DNA of 64,000 nt from Pinus tabuliformis. Lineage: Eukaryota; Streptophyta; Pinopsida; Pinales; Pinaceae. A model generated the notes under the pieces. It searched no databases, was not told the origin of the DNA, and worked only from the letters and a program-made list of their open reading frames with translations. Shown one piece after another: positions 21,022 through 31,322 of this stretch (positions are counted from its first letter, which is position 1; every line of letters starts with the position of its first letter). Location of the stretch: contig CM062817.1 of assembly GCA_031772625.1 (NCBI GenBank), positions 888,818,184 through 888,882,183 of the forward strand, in the 5' to 3' direction. A program made the position numbers and the translations under genes.

Positions 21022-24000
21022 CTAAGGCAGTGATACTGCAGCTGATGGCTGCAGTATCTCAACCTCTTCTTGCTGAGATAGTGTATGGAGAAAATCTTGC
21101 TTGCTGATGGGCTTGTTGTACAACTTCAGGCGATGACCGTTGATTGTGAAGGAATGACCTTCGCCATCAATAGTTTGGAGTTTTACTGAACCATTGTCAT
21201 AAGCCTGAACAATTTCATAGGGGCCCATCCAATGGGTGGTGAACTTAGCTTTATGATCCTTGAATTTTGAATCAAAAAACAGAGCCCAGTCACCTTCCTT
21301 GAAGTGCTTCTTCTTAATGTGTGAATCATGCCATTGCTTCCTGTGCTGTTGCATGAGGATGGTGGTTTGTTCTGCTTGCTGCCTCATCTCATCCAGCTGG
21401 TTCAACTGCTGGATTCTCTCTTTTTGTGCTTGATCCAAATCAATTAGTAAATCTACAGCTAATTTAAAAGTGTGAATTTGGAATTCAATAGGAAGCATGA
21501 CATCCTTACCATACACCAATTGGTATGGTGTAAATCCGGTGGTATCTTTCCAAGTAATCCGGTAAGCCCAGAGTGCCTCTTTGAGCTTTTCCTCCCAGTT
21601 TTTCCGGTTCATTGCAACAGTTTTGGTAATGATCCCCTCCAAGGTCTTGTTGGTTGATTCCACCTGCCCATTGGCCTGTGGATGGTAGGGGGTACTTTTC
21701 CTATGCTTTATTTGGTACTTGTCTGTGATGTCCTTCATGAGCTTGGAGGTGAACTGAGTACCTTGATCAGTGACAATTTCTCTTAGCACTCCATACCTCA
21801 CAAAGATCTCCTCAAAAAGGAAATTGACTACTGTGTGTTCGGTTGCTCTTACCAGTGCTTTTGCTTCTGCCCACTTGGTGACGTAATCAGTACATACTAG
21901 GATGTACTGCTTACCATTAGAGGCTGGGTTGATAGGTCCTATGAAGTCCAGAGCCCACTTATCAAAGGGTTCCAAGTGAACTTGGGGCTGAAGGGGCATT
22001 TGATCGGTAGTTGTTGGTCTGCCGATTCTTTGGCAGCTGTCACAACTCTTTACATACTTCTTGGCATCCTTGAAAATGGATGGCCAATAGTATCCAAGAG
22101 TAAGAACTTTGAAGGCTGTCCGCTTCGCTGCAAAATGCCCACCACAAGGTTCATCATGGCAAGATTTTAAAATGTCAATTACCTCATCATTGCGTACACA
22201 TCTCCTAATGATCATGTCAAAACCAGTGTAAAAGAGATCGCCATTAAGCCATGAATATCTAGCACTTTGTTTGATTAGTCTTTTCCTCTCCTTTGCAGTG
22301 AAATGTGGAGGTGTTCTACCTGGATTTTGCAGTCTAGACAGGAAATCTGCCACCTGGTTTTCTTTGCCTGGTCTATCTAACACTGTGATGTTAAATTCCT
22401 CTCTCTGATTCTGTGGAATAGGCAAATCGGCAATAATCTGGATCTTGGCTAGGTCAACCTGGATGCCTTGAAAAGAGATATAATGGCCCAACACTATCCC
22501 TTCATTTAACATCATGAAGCACTTTTCGTTGCTGAGGGACAGGTTAGCTTCAATACACCTTTTTAAAACTCTTTCTAGATTTTCTAATGCATGTTCGAAA
22601 GAATTGCCATATACTGAAAAATCATCTATATACACTTCAACACAATCATGAATCAAATCAACAAAAATAGCTAACACAGCTCGCTGAAATGTAGCTGGAG
22701 CGTTACAAATTCCAAATGGCAAAACATTGTAGGCATAGGTACCCCAAGGATAGGTGAAGGTGGTTTTGTCCTGGTCTTCAGAGGCAATCCGGATTTGGTT
22801 GTAGCCACTGAAACCATCAAGAAACGAAAATGATGATTTGCCGGTTAGGGTGTCTAACACTTGATCAATGAATGGCAGTGGGAAGTAGTCTTTGAGCGTT
22901 GCTTTATTCAGCTGTCTGTAATCAACACAGATACGCCACTTGCCATTTTTCTTGGGCACAATAACCAATGGGGATACCCACTGACTGTCAGAAATAGGAT
23001 ATATAAAGTTGACTCTCAAAAGTTTTTGCAATTCCTCTCTGACAATGTCTTGGAGCATGGGGTTCATTCTTCGTTGTGGTTGCCTCACCGGTTTAATGGT
23101 GCTATCTGTGTAGATGTGGTGAGTGCATGTGTCGGGGTGAATCCCATGCATGTCAGTGTAATCCCAAGCGAAGGCTTTTTGGTACTTCGTCAAGAGTCTA
23201 ATCAATTTCTCTTGTTGAGATGAGTCTAGGTGGTTGCCTATGTTCAAAGTTTTCCCTGGACTGATCTCTATGACTTGACTCTGTGTATTGGTGATGGATT
23301 GAACTGGAAAGATGTCATGAAACGTAGATTGCAAGGAGTGGATAGTGCATGTTTCTTGAAAGTTTTGAGCCAAAAGTACATCTGCAGCATTATATTGTTC
23401 ATTTCTCAAATTTTCAGATACATCAGGTTGAGAAAGAAATAGTTCTACCAAATCATTATTGTCTTCATGGAAATCATAGATCTGGTCAATGCTAAAAACA
23501 GATTGTACTTCCTCTTTGTCATTAAATTTATCATCAAGCCACAAGTTATGTGTTACTGCAGGTGATTGTGCCGATGGATAGAGGGTGAGTTGTTTCCTTT
23601 CGGTTCCTCTAGAGATAATCATGTTACCTGATCGGCATCCAATAAATGCATCAGCAGTCGCTAACCATGGTCTACCTAGAATGATAGGATGTCCTCCTAG
23701 ATTGGATTTAGGTTGAAGGACTAGGAAATCCACTGGATACTCCCAAGAGTCCAGTGAGATAATGATATCTTCCAAAATCCCCTCAGGAATGACTTTGGAC
23801 CTATCAGCTAGTTCAAGAACAATCGTGGTATGTTGTAAATTCATAAGCTGGAGTGTTCTCATGGTTTCAAGGGTCATGACATTGATTGCGGCTCCTAGAT
23901 CTATCAAAGTGTTTGGAATCCGTATGTTGTTAATGATGGTGGTCACTTTTGGAATGCCCGGATCAACATACTTCTCCATGGAGATGGTATTGGTCATAAG

Positions 24001-24816
24001 GCCTGCTAAATTTCCTAAAACATGAATGGTCTGAGGATCAATCCTCTTCCTAGCAGGTTTCTTGAGACACATGTCTTTGATGGCTTTGGTGTAGATAGGA
24101 ATGTCCTTTATAGCTTGCAGCAAAGGGATTTTTATGTAGACATTTTTAAGTTCGTCCAAGACATCAAATTGTGGTGAAGGCAGTGGTGGTTTTACTTGAA
24201 CCAAACGGTCCGGAAAAGGTGGTTGCAGTGATTGCATCTGTTTGTCCTTGGTTTCACTGCTTGGTTTTGTTTGAGTTGTCATTTCATTTTCTTTTTCTAA
24301 GTTTTCTTCTTGCTGATTTGTTATTGGAGAATCCTTTTGGAGCACCCTACCAGACCTCAGATTAATGTTTTTCAAAGGCAGTGTGGAGTAGGAGGTTCCT
24401 TCCTCTACATTATAAGCTGGCCTCTCTTCTCTATTGTTCGGATTTGGGATAGTTTGAGCAGGTATTTGTGTGGGTCTGGGAGGTTGTGGGTTAGTTGGAA
24501 ATTGAAGTTGTGGTACATTTATTTGTGGAGGAGCAGGCAAGGTCTGTTGAGAGGGTTGGGGCTGATAAACAACTTGCTGAGGGTGCTGCTGATATGGCTG
24601 TGCGTGTGATGGATATGGCTGTTGGTACTGCTGATATGACTGTGGGTAAGGTGGGTATGATTGAGGATATGGATGGTAGGATTGGGAATACTGTTGAGAC
24701 GGTCTCCATTGATTTTGTTGTTGGTTTCCATGCTGCCATGGCATAGGTATATTCCATGAGTTTTGTGCATACATCTGTTCATTCATAGGAAATTGCATAT
24801 TTTGATTAGGAAACAT
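21022..24816 (-). CDS. Athila-like pol: protease, RT and integrase, RNase H deleted (1264 aa)
   Basis: Residues 1-160 are a Pro/Gln/Tyr-rich linker following gag. The protease motif IDLGAAINVM is at about 305. RT spans about 540-800 with WRICVDYRQLNKATLKDYF, FLDGFSGYNQIRI and VYIDDFSVYG (YIDD at about 728). The integrase zinc region (HDEPCGGHF, CDSCQ) is at about 885-935, and the catalytic triad is intact: ALDFIG, VTDQGTQF, GQVESTNK (about 955, 1016, 1053). Between RT and integrase the frame jumps from the thumb (IIADLPIPQNQ) to the last residues of RNase H (EEFNITVLDRPGKENQ), so the RNase H core is absent without breaking the frame. It shares the gag frame; one TGA (24847-24849) separates them. 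Confidence 0.92.
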   Translation of the reverse strand: MFPNQNMQFPMNEQMYAQNSWNIPMPWQHGNQQQNQWRPSQQYSQSYHPYPQSYPPYPQSYQQYQQPYPSHAQPYQQHPQQVVYQPQPSQQTLPAPPQINVPQLQFPTNPQPPRPTQIPAQTIPNPNNREERPAYNVEEGTSYSTLPLKNINLRSGRVLQKDSPITNQQEENLEKENEMTTQTKPSSETKDKQMQSLQPPFPDRLVQVKPPLPSPQFDVLDELKNVYIKIPLLQAIKDIPIYTKAIKDMCLKKPARKRIDPQTIHVLGNLAGLMTNTISMEKYVDPGIPKVTTIINNIRIPNTLIDLGAAINVMTLETMRTLQLMNLQHTTIVLELADRSKVIPEGILEDIIISLDSWEYPVDFLVLQPKSNLGGHPIILGRPWLATADAFIGCRSGNMIISRGTERKQLTLYPSAQSPAVTHNLWLDDKFNDKEEVQSVFSIDQIYDFHEDNNDLVELFLSQPDVSENLRNEQYNAADVLLAQNFQETCTIHSLQSTFHDIFPVQSITNTQSQVIEISPGKTLNIGNHLDSSQQEKLIRLLTKYQKAFAWDYTDMHGIHPDTCTHHIYTDSTIKPVRQPQRRMNPMLQDIVREELQKLLRVNFIYPISDSQWVSPLVIVPKKNGKWRICVDYRQLNKATLKDYFPLPFIDQVLDTLTGKSSFSFLDGFSGYNQIRIASEDQDKTTFTYPWGTYAYNVLPFGICNAPATFQRAVLAIFVDLIHDCVEVYIDDFSVYGNSFEHALENLERVLKRCIEANLSLSNEKCFMMLNEGIVLGHYISFQGIQVDLAKIQIIADLPIPQNQREEFNITVLDRPGKENQVADFLSRLQNPGRTPPHFTAKERKRLIKQSARYSWLNGDLFYTGFDMIIRRCVRNDEVIDILKSCHDEPCGGHFAAKRTAFKVLTLGYYWPSIFKDAKKYVKSCDSCQRIGRPTTTDQMPLQPQVHLEPFDKWALDFIGPINPASNGKQYILVCTDYVTKWAEAKALVRATEHTVVNFLFEEIFVRYGVLREIVTDQGTQFTSKLMKDITDKYQIKHRKSTPYHPQANGQVESTNKTLEGIITKTVAMNRKNWEEKLKEALWAYRITWKDTTGFTPYQLVYGKDVMLPIEFQIHTFKLAVDLLIDLDQAQKERIQQLNQLDEMRQQAEQTTILMQQHRKQWHDSHIKKKHFKEGDWALFFDSKFKDHKAKFTTHWMGPYEIVQAYDNGSVKLQTIDGEGHSFTINGHRLKLYNKPISKQDFLHTLSQQEEVEILQPSAAVSLP

Positions 24817-24846
24817 ACCTTGGGGTGCTTGCCTTGGCTGCCATGG

Positions 24847-25827
24847 TCACTTTGCACCCATGTAGTACACGTTCTCCATCTCTGTGCTGGCTGCCATGTT
24901 ACAGTTCTGCAAAATTTTAACTTTAGGACAGTTAAACATGTCATGATGCTCAGTACAGAAAGCACATACTTGGTTATTCTCTAGGGGGCAGTCTTTTAAT
25001 GCATGTTTCTTGCGACACTTGGGGCAGAAAATAGCCATGATATTGTCCTCTTCCTCTTGTTTATTTTTGGCTTTTAAGGTATCAATTTGGTTTCCTAGAG
25101 TGCTCAACAAATCTGTTTTGAACTCTTCTAAAAGATTACCAATTTCAGCCCGGGTGACACTAGCAGAGGCAGTTTTTGTGACCCTAGATGACAAGGTTCT
25201 CTTTCCCATTTTGGCTTTACTTCTTGGATATTTTTCACACAGTTCAGCTATTTCTTCAAAGGGTAAGGCAGAGATGTCACCTTTTCCCATTAAGTTGAGA
25301 TCATCCATGTATTCTTCCCGGATACCTTTCAAGAATATTGTGCGGACTAGATCAGGAGGCATTGTTCGGTGTTTAGATTTTTGCAAGTTATAGACAAACC
25401 GTTCTAGATATTCTTCTAAGGTTTCATCCTCCTGCTGACTCATTCTAAAGATGTCATCTTTAGAGTCCTTGGATCTGCAATAAGGCTGATATTTCCTCAG
25501 AAATATTCTCCTCATGCCATCCCAATCTACTATGGCATGCTCACCTAGCCCCATAAACCATTTCAAGGCTGCTACCTTTAATGTGGCTGGAAACAATCTG
25601 AGTCTATGAGCATCATCCGTATAGCCATAAGTTCGACATACAATGTCAAACTCGAATAAGAACGAGTCCGGATCCTCTGAAGCCATACCATAGAAATTGG
25701 GTAGCACGGATGGGGGTATATTTTTCATTTTAATCTCCTCATCCTCCTGTGGTTCTTGTATAGGGAATTTAAAAGTTGATTCCTCCTCCTCTTGATGGGG
25801 AACTGATCCAGGTCCCTCCTCAGCCAT
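24847..25827 (-). CDS. Athila-like gag, main part (326 aa)
   Basis: The capsid region includes NFYGMASEDPDSFLFEFDI, LRLFPATLKVAALKWFMGL, FLRKYQPYCRSKDSKDDIF and ETLEEYLERFVYNL, the usual retrotransposon gag core. Residues about 270-303 carry two Cys-rich knuckle-like motifs (CPKCRKKHALKDCP and CAFCTEHHDMFNCP) for RNA binding. The frame is continuous with the N-terminal piece at 26133-25933 (one TAG between) and with pol (one TGA after). The ATG at 25827 is therefore probably not the original start; 26133 is. Confidence 0.85.
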   Translation of the reverse strand: MAEEGPGSVPHQEEEESTFKFPIQEPQEDEEIKMKNIPPSVLPNFYGMASEDPDSFLFEFDIVCRTYGYTDDAHRLRLFPATLKVAALKWFMGLGEHAIVDWDGMRRIFLRKYQPYCRSKDSKDDIFRMSQQEDETLEEYLERFVYNLQKSKHRTMPPDLVRTIFLKGIREEYMDDLNLMGKGDISALPFEEIAELCEKYPRSKAKMGKRTLSSRVTKTASASVTRAEIGNLLEEFKTDLLSTLGNQIDTLKAKNKQEEEDNIMAIFCPKCRKKHALKDCPLENNQVCAFCTEHHDMFNCPKVKILQNCNMAASTEMENVYYMGAK

Positions 25828-25932
25828 TCTAATTGGTCTCTTGGTGTCTCTTGGTGGAAAAGAGAGAAAGGAAGATTGCTTGGTAATGGTACTACTTTTC
25901 CCTTGTGTAGAAGATTTAGGAAAGTGTTGCTG

Positions 25933-26133
25933 CTATGATTTATATGCAAATAGAGTTTCCCTCTCAGCAAGAGTAATGTGCTGTCCTGAATAGAATCTTT
26001 CTGCCAATGTTTGAATGTCCTCCTCAGATGGTGTTGTATTCCCTGGAGAGTCTGCTCCTGATGATGATGGGTTAGTTTTGAGATGGTGGGGGGTTCTTAC
26101 AAATCTCCCTTGATTGTCCCTAAGTCTAGGCAT
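25933..26133 (-). pseudogene. Athila-like gag N-terminus, cut by one TAG
   Basis: Begins MPRLRDNQGRFVRTPHHL about 90 bp downstream of the primer-binding site, the expected position for the gag start. It runs 66 codons to a TAG (25933-25935) in the sequence AAATCATAGCAGCAACAC; a CAG-to-TAG change is the simplest explanation because the same frame stays open to 24847. Confidence 0.65.
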
Positions 26134-26222
26134 AAATGAACATGATTTCTAACTGTGTTTTTGTTTGTTTTTGTGTATTTGAGATTTTTTTTCTTTTCTT
26201 GTTTGAATCCTTTACGTATGCC

Positions 26223-26240
26223 TCCCCGGCAACGGCGCCA
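26223..26240 (-). other. Primer-binding site, tRNA-Asp
   Basis: The plus strand reads TCCCCGGCAACGGCGCCA, which equals the 3' end (including CCA) of plant tRNA-Asp(GTC) as I know it. It lies 3 bp inside the LTR that starts at 26244. This primer choice is common in Athila-type elements. Confidence 0.92.
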
Positions 26241-26243
26241 AAA

Positions 26244-27722
26244 TGTAGTGGTTCCAGCTAGGGTACTAGACTAGACTCTATATTTAATATCGACCGAGGT
26301 GCGTAAGCTTAGAGGCGTGGTCTAAAATATATAGACATAAAGAATCTCTGGCCAAGTGATTAGGATGTAGGATACAAGGCTTCTTTACGGAAGACCGGAA
26401 TATGTAGCCTATCATTCACACACCTAGATTACCCTACTGGTATGCTTGATTACAGTGCTTGTTATGAGATGCATCTATCGCATCAAGCCATGAACCTAAG
26501 GACTGTGTATGACTGTAACAACGATTTTAACCTCCTTACAGAGATATCACTCAGAAAACCCTTGTTTGGTAAACACACACAGCATGCAGAGATATTTACA
26601 CTATCAAACTATATAGAGAAAGCATAAATGAACTGTGAAGCAAAACAGAGTTTATGATATAATGTCTTTATGAGTCACACAGGGATCGAGTCCCTTACAA
26701 GACTCCCTTCCAGATCCTAGTGCTGACCATTCAACATAACCATAAACCATTCATAAGCGCACACAATATACATGCAATGAAAATCAAAGGCTATTGAAAT
26801 CAAAAACTATGTAACTGCTATGCAAACCATGAACTGTATAAATCGAAAGCTATGTAATCGTACTGTGATGCAAACCATATGCGATATAATTCAAAAGCTA
26901 TGTAAATACTGTGATGCAAACCATATGCGATATAAATCAAAAGCTATGTAAATACTGTGCGAACATGTGATAACTGAAATGTAACAAAACAAGTGAACAG
27001 TATACCAATCGAAGAACGCAGGGCCCGTCCGCGCCTAAGGGTATACTGGTTATAACTGATCAGCTATCAAATCAACGCAAGAAGGATACACACGGTCGTG
27101 ACTGTGAATAGGTCTGTGTATTAACTTAAAACTCTGTTCTGAGAAATACGATTCAACAATTCAACCACTAAACTCTAAACATAACCCTAATTGTATTTAC
27201 ATATGCGTACGCACAGCCATGTCATCAATACAATGAATGTGCATTCGGCTGTTGCCGCTTTGATCACATAAGCCTTTTTAAAATGTTTCCATGCCAAGTG
27301 TTTCAAAAAGAACAAAAAGACTAAAATGAAAATGGAACGATGCTGTTTTTGCTTTTGTCTGTCAGAGTGCCCTGCTTTGACTTAAGTTGACCGCATACAT
27401 AGGAGGCTCGATTTGGATGGGAGATAGGTGTTTGTCCATGCTTGGACATTCTGCTTTTCGCCCATGCCTTTCGTTCTAGCTCATTTGCTGCGCCACATGT
27501 CAAATGATAAGCTCATTACAGGATGTAGGTACTTCCTGTAACCAAGTCATCAAAAACTTCCAATTCTTGAACATAAAACCCCTAAATTAATTTCTATGCA
27601 ATTTAATAACTATAAAACGATTAATAATCAATATTCAAGGATTTTGAGGGATATATGATGAAAATGTATGGATAAATGACATGTTTTTGGGAAGGAAAAA
27701 GGGTCTTGGGATGATACCAACA
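26244..27722 (-). repeat. Athila-like 5' LTR
   Basis: Full-length partner of 16242-17719. TGTAGTGG...ATGATACCAACA in plus reading. It contains the element's promoter on the minus strand, though I did not settle on a TATA box. Confidence 0.93.
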
Positions 27723-27727
27723 GAAGC
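27723..27727. repeat. Target-site duplication, right copy (GAAGC)
   Basis: Identical to 16237-16241. Joining the flanks restores GGAAGCCTAGTAG, the uninterrupted chromovirus leader. Confidence 0.9.
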
Positions 27728-27798
27728 CTAGTAGAAAAAAAATTATAGTGAAAATTCCAAGAGGACATGTTTGAAGTGGAAAAACCCTAGGATACAAA

Positions 27799-27810
27799 GC
27801 TCTGATACCA
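27799..27810 (-). other. Chromovirus primer-binding site, initiator tRNA-Met type
   Basis: The minus strand reads TGGTATCAGAGC, the standard primer site complementary to the 3' end of initiator tRNA-Met. It belongs to the chromovirus whose gag starts at 15735; the distance was extended by the Athila-like insertion. Confidence 0.85.
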
Positions 27811-27818
27811 AATATTAT

Positions 27819-28260
27819 GTAACCAGATCACAAAATAGAAGAAGAGATAGATCAACGGCTTGAAAATATGCCTCTTCAAGGGGGAAACCTCATTTTACAT
27901 CACATAATAGAACAATTCTTGGATGATACAAATGAAAATACCTACTTGGTATATATAGGAGTCTAAAGAGGTACAATATAATCAGGGCCTACATAATAAT
28001 AATAATTTAATGGAACAAAAATAACAATAGTGGGCTTCTATGGAGCACAATGATAAAAATATGGGGGATACAGTAGCATTATAGGGACCTGACATACTTT
28101 CTCCTTTAGAATCGTGCAACTTCTTGTATTGTAGACCATGGATGTGCCCATTATTAGGATCATATCCAAACCCTAGTCTTGGGCCCATGCTTTTATTAAC
28201 ACCTTGCATAGTGACATTCACAACCAACCAATAGTTTTATAGGGTTGTGTTCTTAGATTT
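27819..28260 (-). mobile_element. Chromovirus 5' LTR (right border uncertain)
   Basis: Begins with TGTAACC in plus reading (ACA end on the minus strand), 8 bp from the primer site. On the minus strand TATATATACC near 27950 could be the promoter TATA. The outer end near 28260 is a guess; no partner LTR was matched. Confidence 0.45.
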
Positions 28261-29811
28261 TCTACTTTCTCTCGCTAGCCTTTAGATGTAATTTCAAACT
28301 CTCGCCTTAATTTGACTTGCCTGCTTTAGAACCAAATCCCACTCTGATCGATCTACACATTCCAATGTGTCATAGAGTAGATTCTTATAAATAATAAATT
28401 TGATTACTTACAAAGTACCTTTTATCTCACGTCTAAAATTTCTACGAGTAGAATTAGAGTATCAACAATAGTAATCCTATCAAAGAAGTCATGAAATCAT
28501 AACCCGCTTTAATACCACTAATTCAGATCTTAAGGGCTAAGATCCACGATCGATGAATGAAAAGAGAGAAGAGAAGAGGGAGCATACAAATCTACCCTGA
28601 AACCACTCTTAGAAAAACATTGAACAAAAAATACACTACATTAACAACATATGAAAAGAAACTCATTTTTTTATTAAATGGAGAAATCGTTTCTACTACA
28701 TTGTGGTGGATGAATTTGTCCTTTTACAAGGTGAGGCCCATTATTTATAATATTTTCAGTTCCTTATTGAGTTAAAATACCATGGGTGATGTCAGTCGAT
28801 CCAGATCAATTGTTGTCAATTGAATAAAATAATAATTTTCTCAAACTTTGTTATATTGCACTTCTAAGTCTCTTGTAAATAAACCCCAACTATAATAATA
28901 AGGATGGGGCTTCCTTTTAATTATCCATTGATGCCATTAGTAGGGTTGTTGATTTTTTAAGTGCAATAGATACAAGCACTAATTTATAAAAAAAATGATA
29001 ATTACTTCTAATGATGTAGATATTCTTTTAGCACTTTTAGTTTATCATTAAGCAATTACACTTCATATTTTCAACCATAAATGCATAAGGACAATAGATA
29101 TCATAATTCACAAATACAACACAAGATTTACCCTAGGAAAACCCAAAAACATTAGAGAAATTATTTAGTTCAACAAGAGATACAACTAATTATACTAGTC
29201 AATATAATGGTCAAATAGACCAACAATACAATGGTCTAACCTAGTAAAAGTACCCTTTAGTTAAGCCCAAAAACTTTGACCTTGTCTAATCTACCTAAGA
29301 CGGATTTGGACTCCTAGAATCTTCCTAGAAACTCACCCTTGCTATCCAAAATAAAATACCCATAATTTCAACCTGTTGCCTAGAATATGCCCAGAAAGTC
29401 ATATGTGAAGTCAAAGAGAGAGATATATTCTTTAGATACTTCTTCATTCTTCATCCTTCTTCATCCTCCTTCTTTGCCTGGATGCCCAAAATATATCTTG
29501 TCTTGTGTGAGATCAAATGGTGTCTTGTGGAGGAGGTCAAGTTCCTTATATATGGTATTTCTCCTATCTAAATGGGTGTCTCTTCACTGGGGGTTACTTG
29601 ACTTGAAGGAGGGTTGACTTGACGAGTTTGAAGCCAAAATATCAAATTTCAGAATTTTGTCTTTTGATACCGACATGAATAACATGTATTATATTAATTA
29701 TTTTGAGGGATAAATAAAAATGACACGAATAACATGTCTTACAATATCACTATATATTTCAAGGGATAAAATATTAATTATGAGGATTGGCCATAACTAT
29801 GAAATTCAACA
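28261..29811 (-). mobile_element. Non-coding, probable Copia 3' LTR material
   Basis: No gene. On the minus strand the right edge is TAAGAGGGAGTGTTGAATTT at about 29802-29820, a purine tract joined to TGTTG, as at the 3' LTR junction of many Copia elements. Near 28506-28520 the minus strand reads TGGTATTAAAGC, two changes from the tRNA-Met primer site. These two signals imply more than one Copia fragment, and I could not separate them. Confidence 0.35.
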
Positions 29812-30552
29812 CTCCCTCTTAGCTAGGGAGGTATTCATAATGACTATCCAAATGTTCTCTTGTTGACACATTTCTCTAAGAAAAGGTTATAGAAATTCAT
29901 CAACATCAGTAATTACCATAATCTTGGTCAATGACTTTGACACATGGTAAATAAACAACATCAACACGTTACCATAATTATGGTCAGTACCTCTAACCTA
30001 TGGTGTATCTTCAACACAATCCTAGTTGGTACTCCTAACACATGGTACATCATTAACATCAACAAGTCACCATGATTTTGGTTTAGCAAATTTTATCCAT
30101 GGTATACTGACTAGCCTTGGTTCACCATTATTGTGGTCAATCTTGACTCGTGGTGAAACCCTAGGGACACACTCAAACCATTTGAGCATTCTGGTCCCAA
30201 ATCCAAATGCCTCACTCTAGGCCATGATGTTAAATGAGCTCACTCAACCTATTTAGAGAGTAATATGATCATGATGTTGAAAGGAACCTACTCAACTGAG
30301 TGATCTTGGGCCTCTAATATTGTTCTTCCTAATTATGGTCAACATACTTGACACACGACGAATAAATGTACTATGTTGGACAATTCTCCCTAATTTGTTG
30401 ATATTTGACATAAGGAGAATGTATTTCCTCTGCTGTACCATTCTCCCTAATCTGGTCATATTTGAGACAGAGAGAATGTCTTTCCTCTGCTGGACCATTC
30501 TTCCTAATCTGGTCTTATTTGACAAAGGAGAATGTTTATCCCTAATTATATC
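29812..30552. repeat. Imperfect tandem repeats between Copia pol end and LTR
   Basis: Two arrays. 29915-30140: about four copies of a 55-60 bp unit with ACCATAAT.TTGGTCA and CACATGGT. 30360-30540: three clear copies of a 61-bp unit (GGACCATTCTCCCTAATCTG followed by GTCATATTTGA and GGAGAATG). No gene seen. Confidence 0.7.
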
Positions 30553-31322
30553 TCATAAACACTCCCTCTCATTAAGGGAAGCATTCTCAACAAGTCCAAG
30601 CGTGTCCCCGAAGTATAAAAACTTCACTATGGATAGAGGCTTTGTAAGGATATCAACTATCTACTCATAAGTAGAGATGTAATGGAGATTCAATGTTCCA
30701 TTTTTCACCATGTCACCAATGAAGTGGTACTTAATATCAATGTTCTTCGATTGGTCATGAAAAACTAGATTTTCTGTAAGCTACACATAACCTTGATATC
30801 ACAATATATCATGATTGGTCCCAGCACTTGATCAAATAGTCACGTGAGTAACTTCTGATGCCACACTACTTCACCAATCACTAAACTGGCTACAATATAC
30901 TCTGCCTCAGCAAAGCTAAGTGCAATAGATTTATGTCTCCTTCTCATCTATGAAATCATAGCGGAGCCCAAACTAAAGCAACCTATGGATGTGCTCTTTA
31001 TGTCTTTTGCACTCCTTTCCCAATATGAATATGGAAATTTCTATACTTTCATACCACCGTTTGAGACATATCTCAAACCATAATCAATTATTCCATGTAA
31101 ATACCTCAATACATGTTTTTCTGCAATCCAATGATCATGTCTCAGTTCCACATGGCATTGGCTCAGAGTGTTCACTACAAATAAAATGTTTGGCATGGTA
31201 TTAACCAAATACATAAAAAAACTAATCATCTTATGATACATCGATGGATCTACCACATCTGACTTAGAGTATCTCAAATTTTTCAGATTATTTACCATGG
31301 GAGTTGCCATAGATTTACACTC
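30553..31322 (-). pseudogene. Ty1/Copia RNase H and end of RT
   Basis: From the right: CKSMATPMVNNLKNL and SFFMYLVNTMPNILFVVNTL are the conserved RT-RNase H connection of Copia elements; HVLRYLHGIIDYGLRYV follows. Further left, read through a frame change, SIALSFAEAEYIVAS and IMIYCD give the RNase H Glu and Asp, then VDILTKPLS near the C-terminus. The frame ends at about 30553. The upstream RT is found 7.8 kb away at 39121-39770 because another element inserted between them. Confidence 0.8.
31318..31322. repeat. Target-site duplication, left copy (CACTC)
   Basis: CACTC immediately before the TG of the left long LTR; repeated at 39121-39125. It lies inside the Copia codons for LECKS. Confidence 0.9.

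Larger units (their letters stand above)
16242..27722 (-). mobile_element. Complete Athila-like Ty3/Gypsy element, 11.5 kb, nested in the chromovirus leader
   Basis: It is bounded by a perfect 5-bp duplication (GAAGC), near-identical 1478/1479-bp LTRs beginning TG and ending CA, a tRNA-Asp primer site (26223-26240) and a purine tract before the left LTR (17720-17733). Right to left it encodes gag, protease-RT-integrase, and a third ORF in the env position. The two LTRs differ at about 17 substitutions and one 1-bp indel (hand count), about 1.2 %, so it is relatively young. RNase H is missing from pol, so it probably depended on a partner. The Athila assignment rests on the tRNA-Asp primer site, the protease motif DLGAxIN and the large 3' extra ORF. 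Confidence 0.9.

Noticed and set aside
24847..24849. Confident claim of programmed TGA readthrough at gag-pol
   Set aside because: Two other isolated stops in the same element also fit C-to-T mutation, so this TGA cannot be called functional from one copy.
24763..25393. Several plus-strand frames of 70-130 codons opposite gag and pol of the Athila-like element
   Set aside because: All are antisense shadows of well-supported minus-strand domains.
26223..26240. tRNA gene for Asp
   Set aside because: Only the 18-base 3' end is present, directly beside an LTR: a primer-binding site, not a gene.
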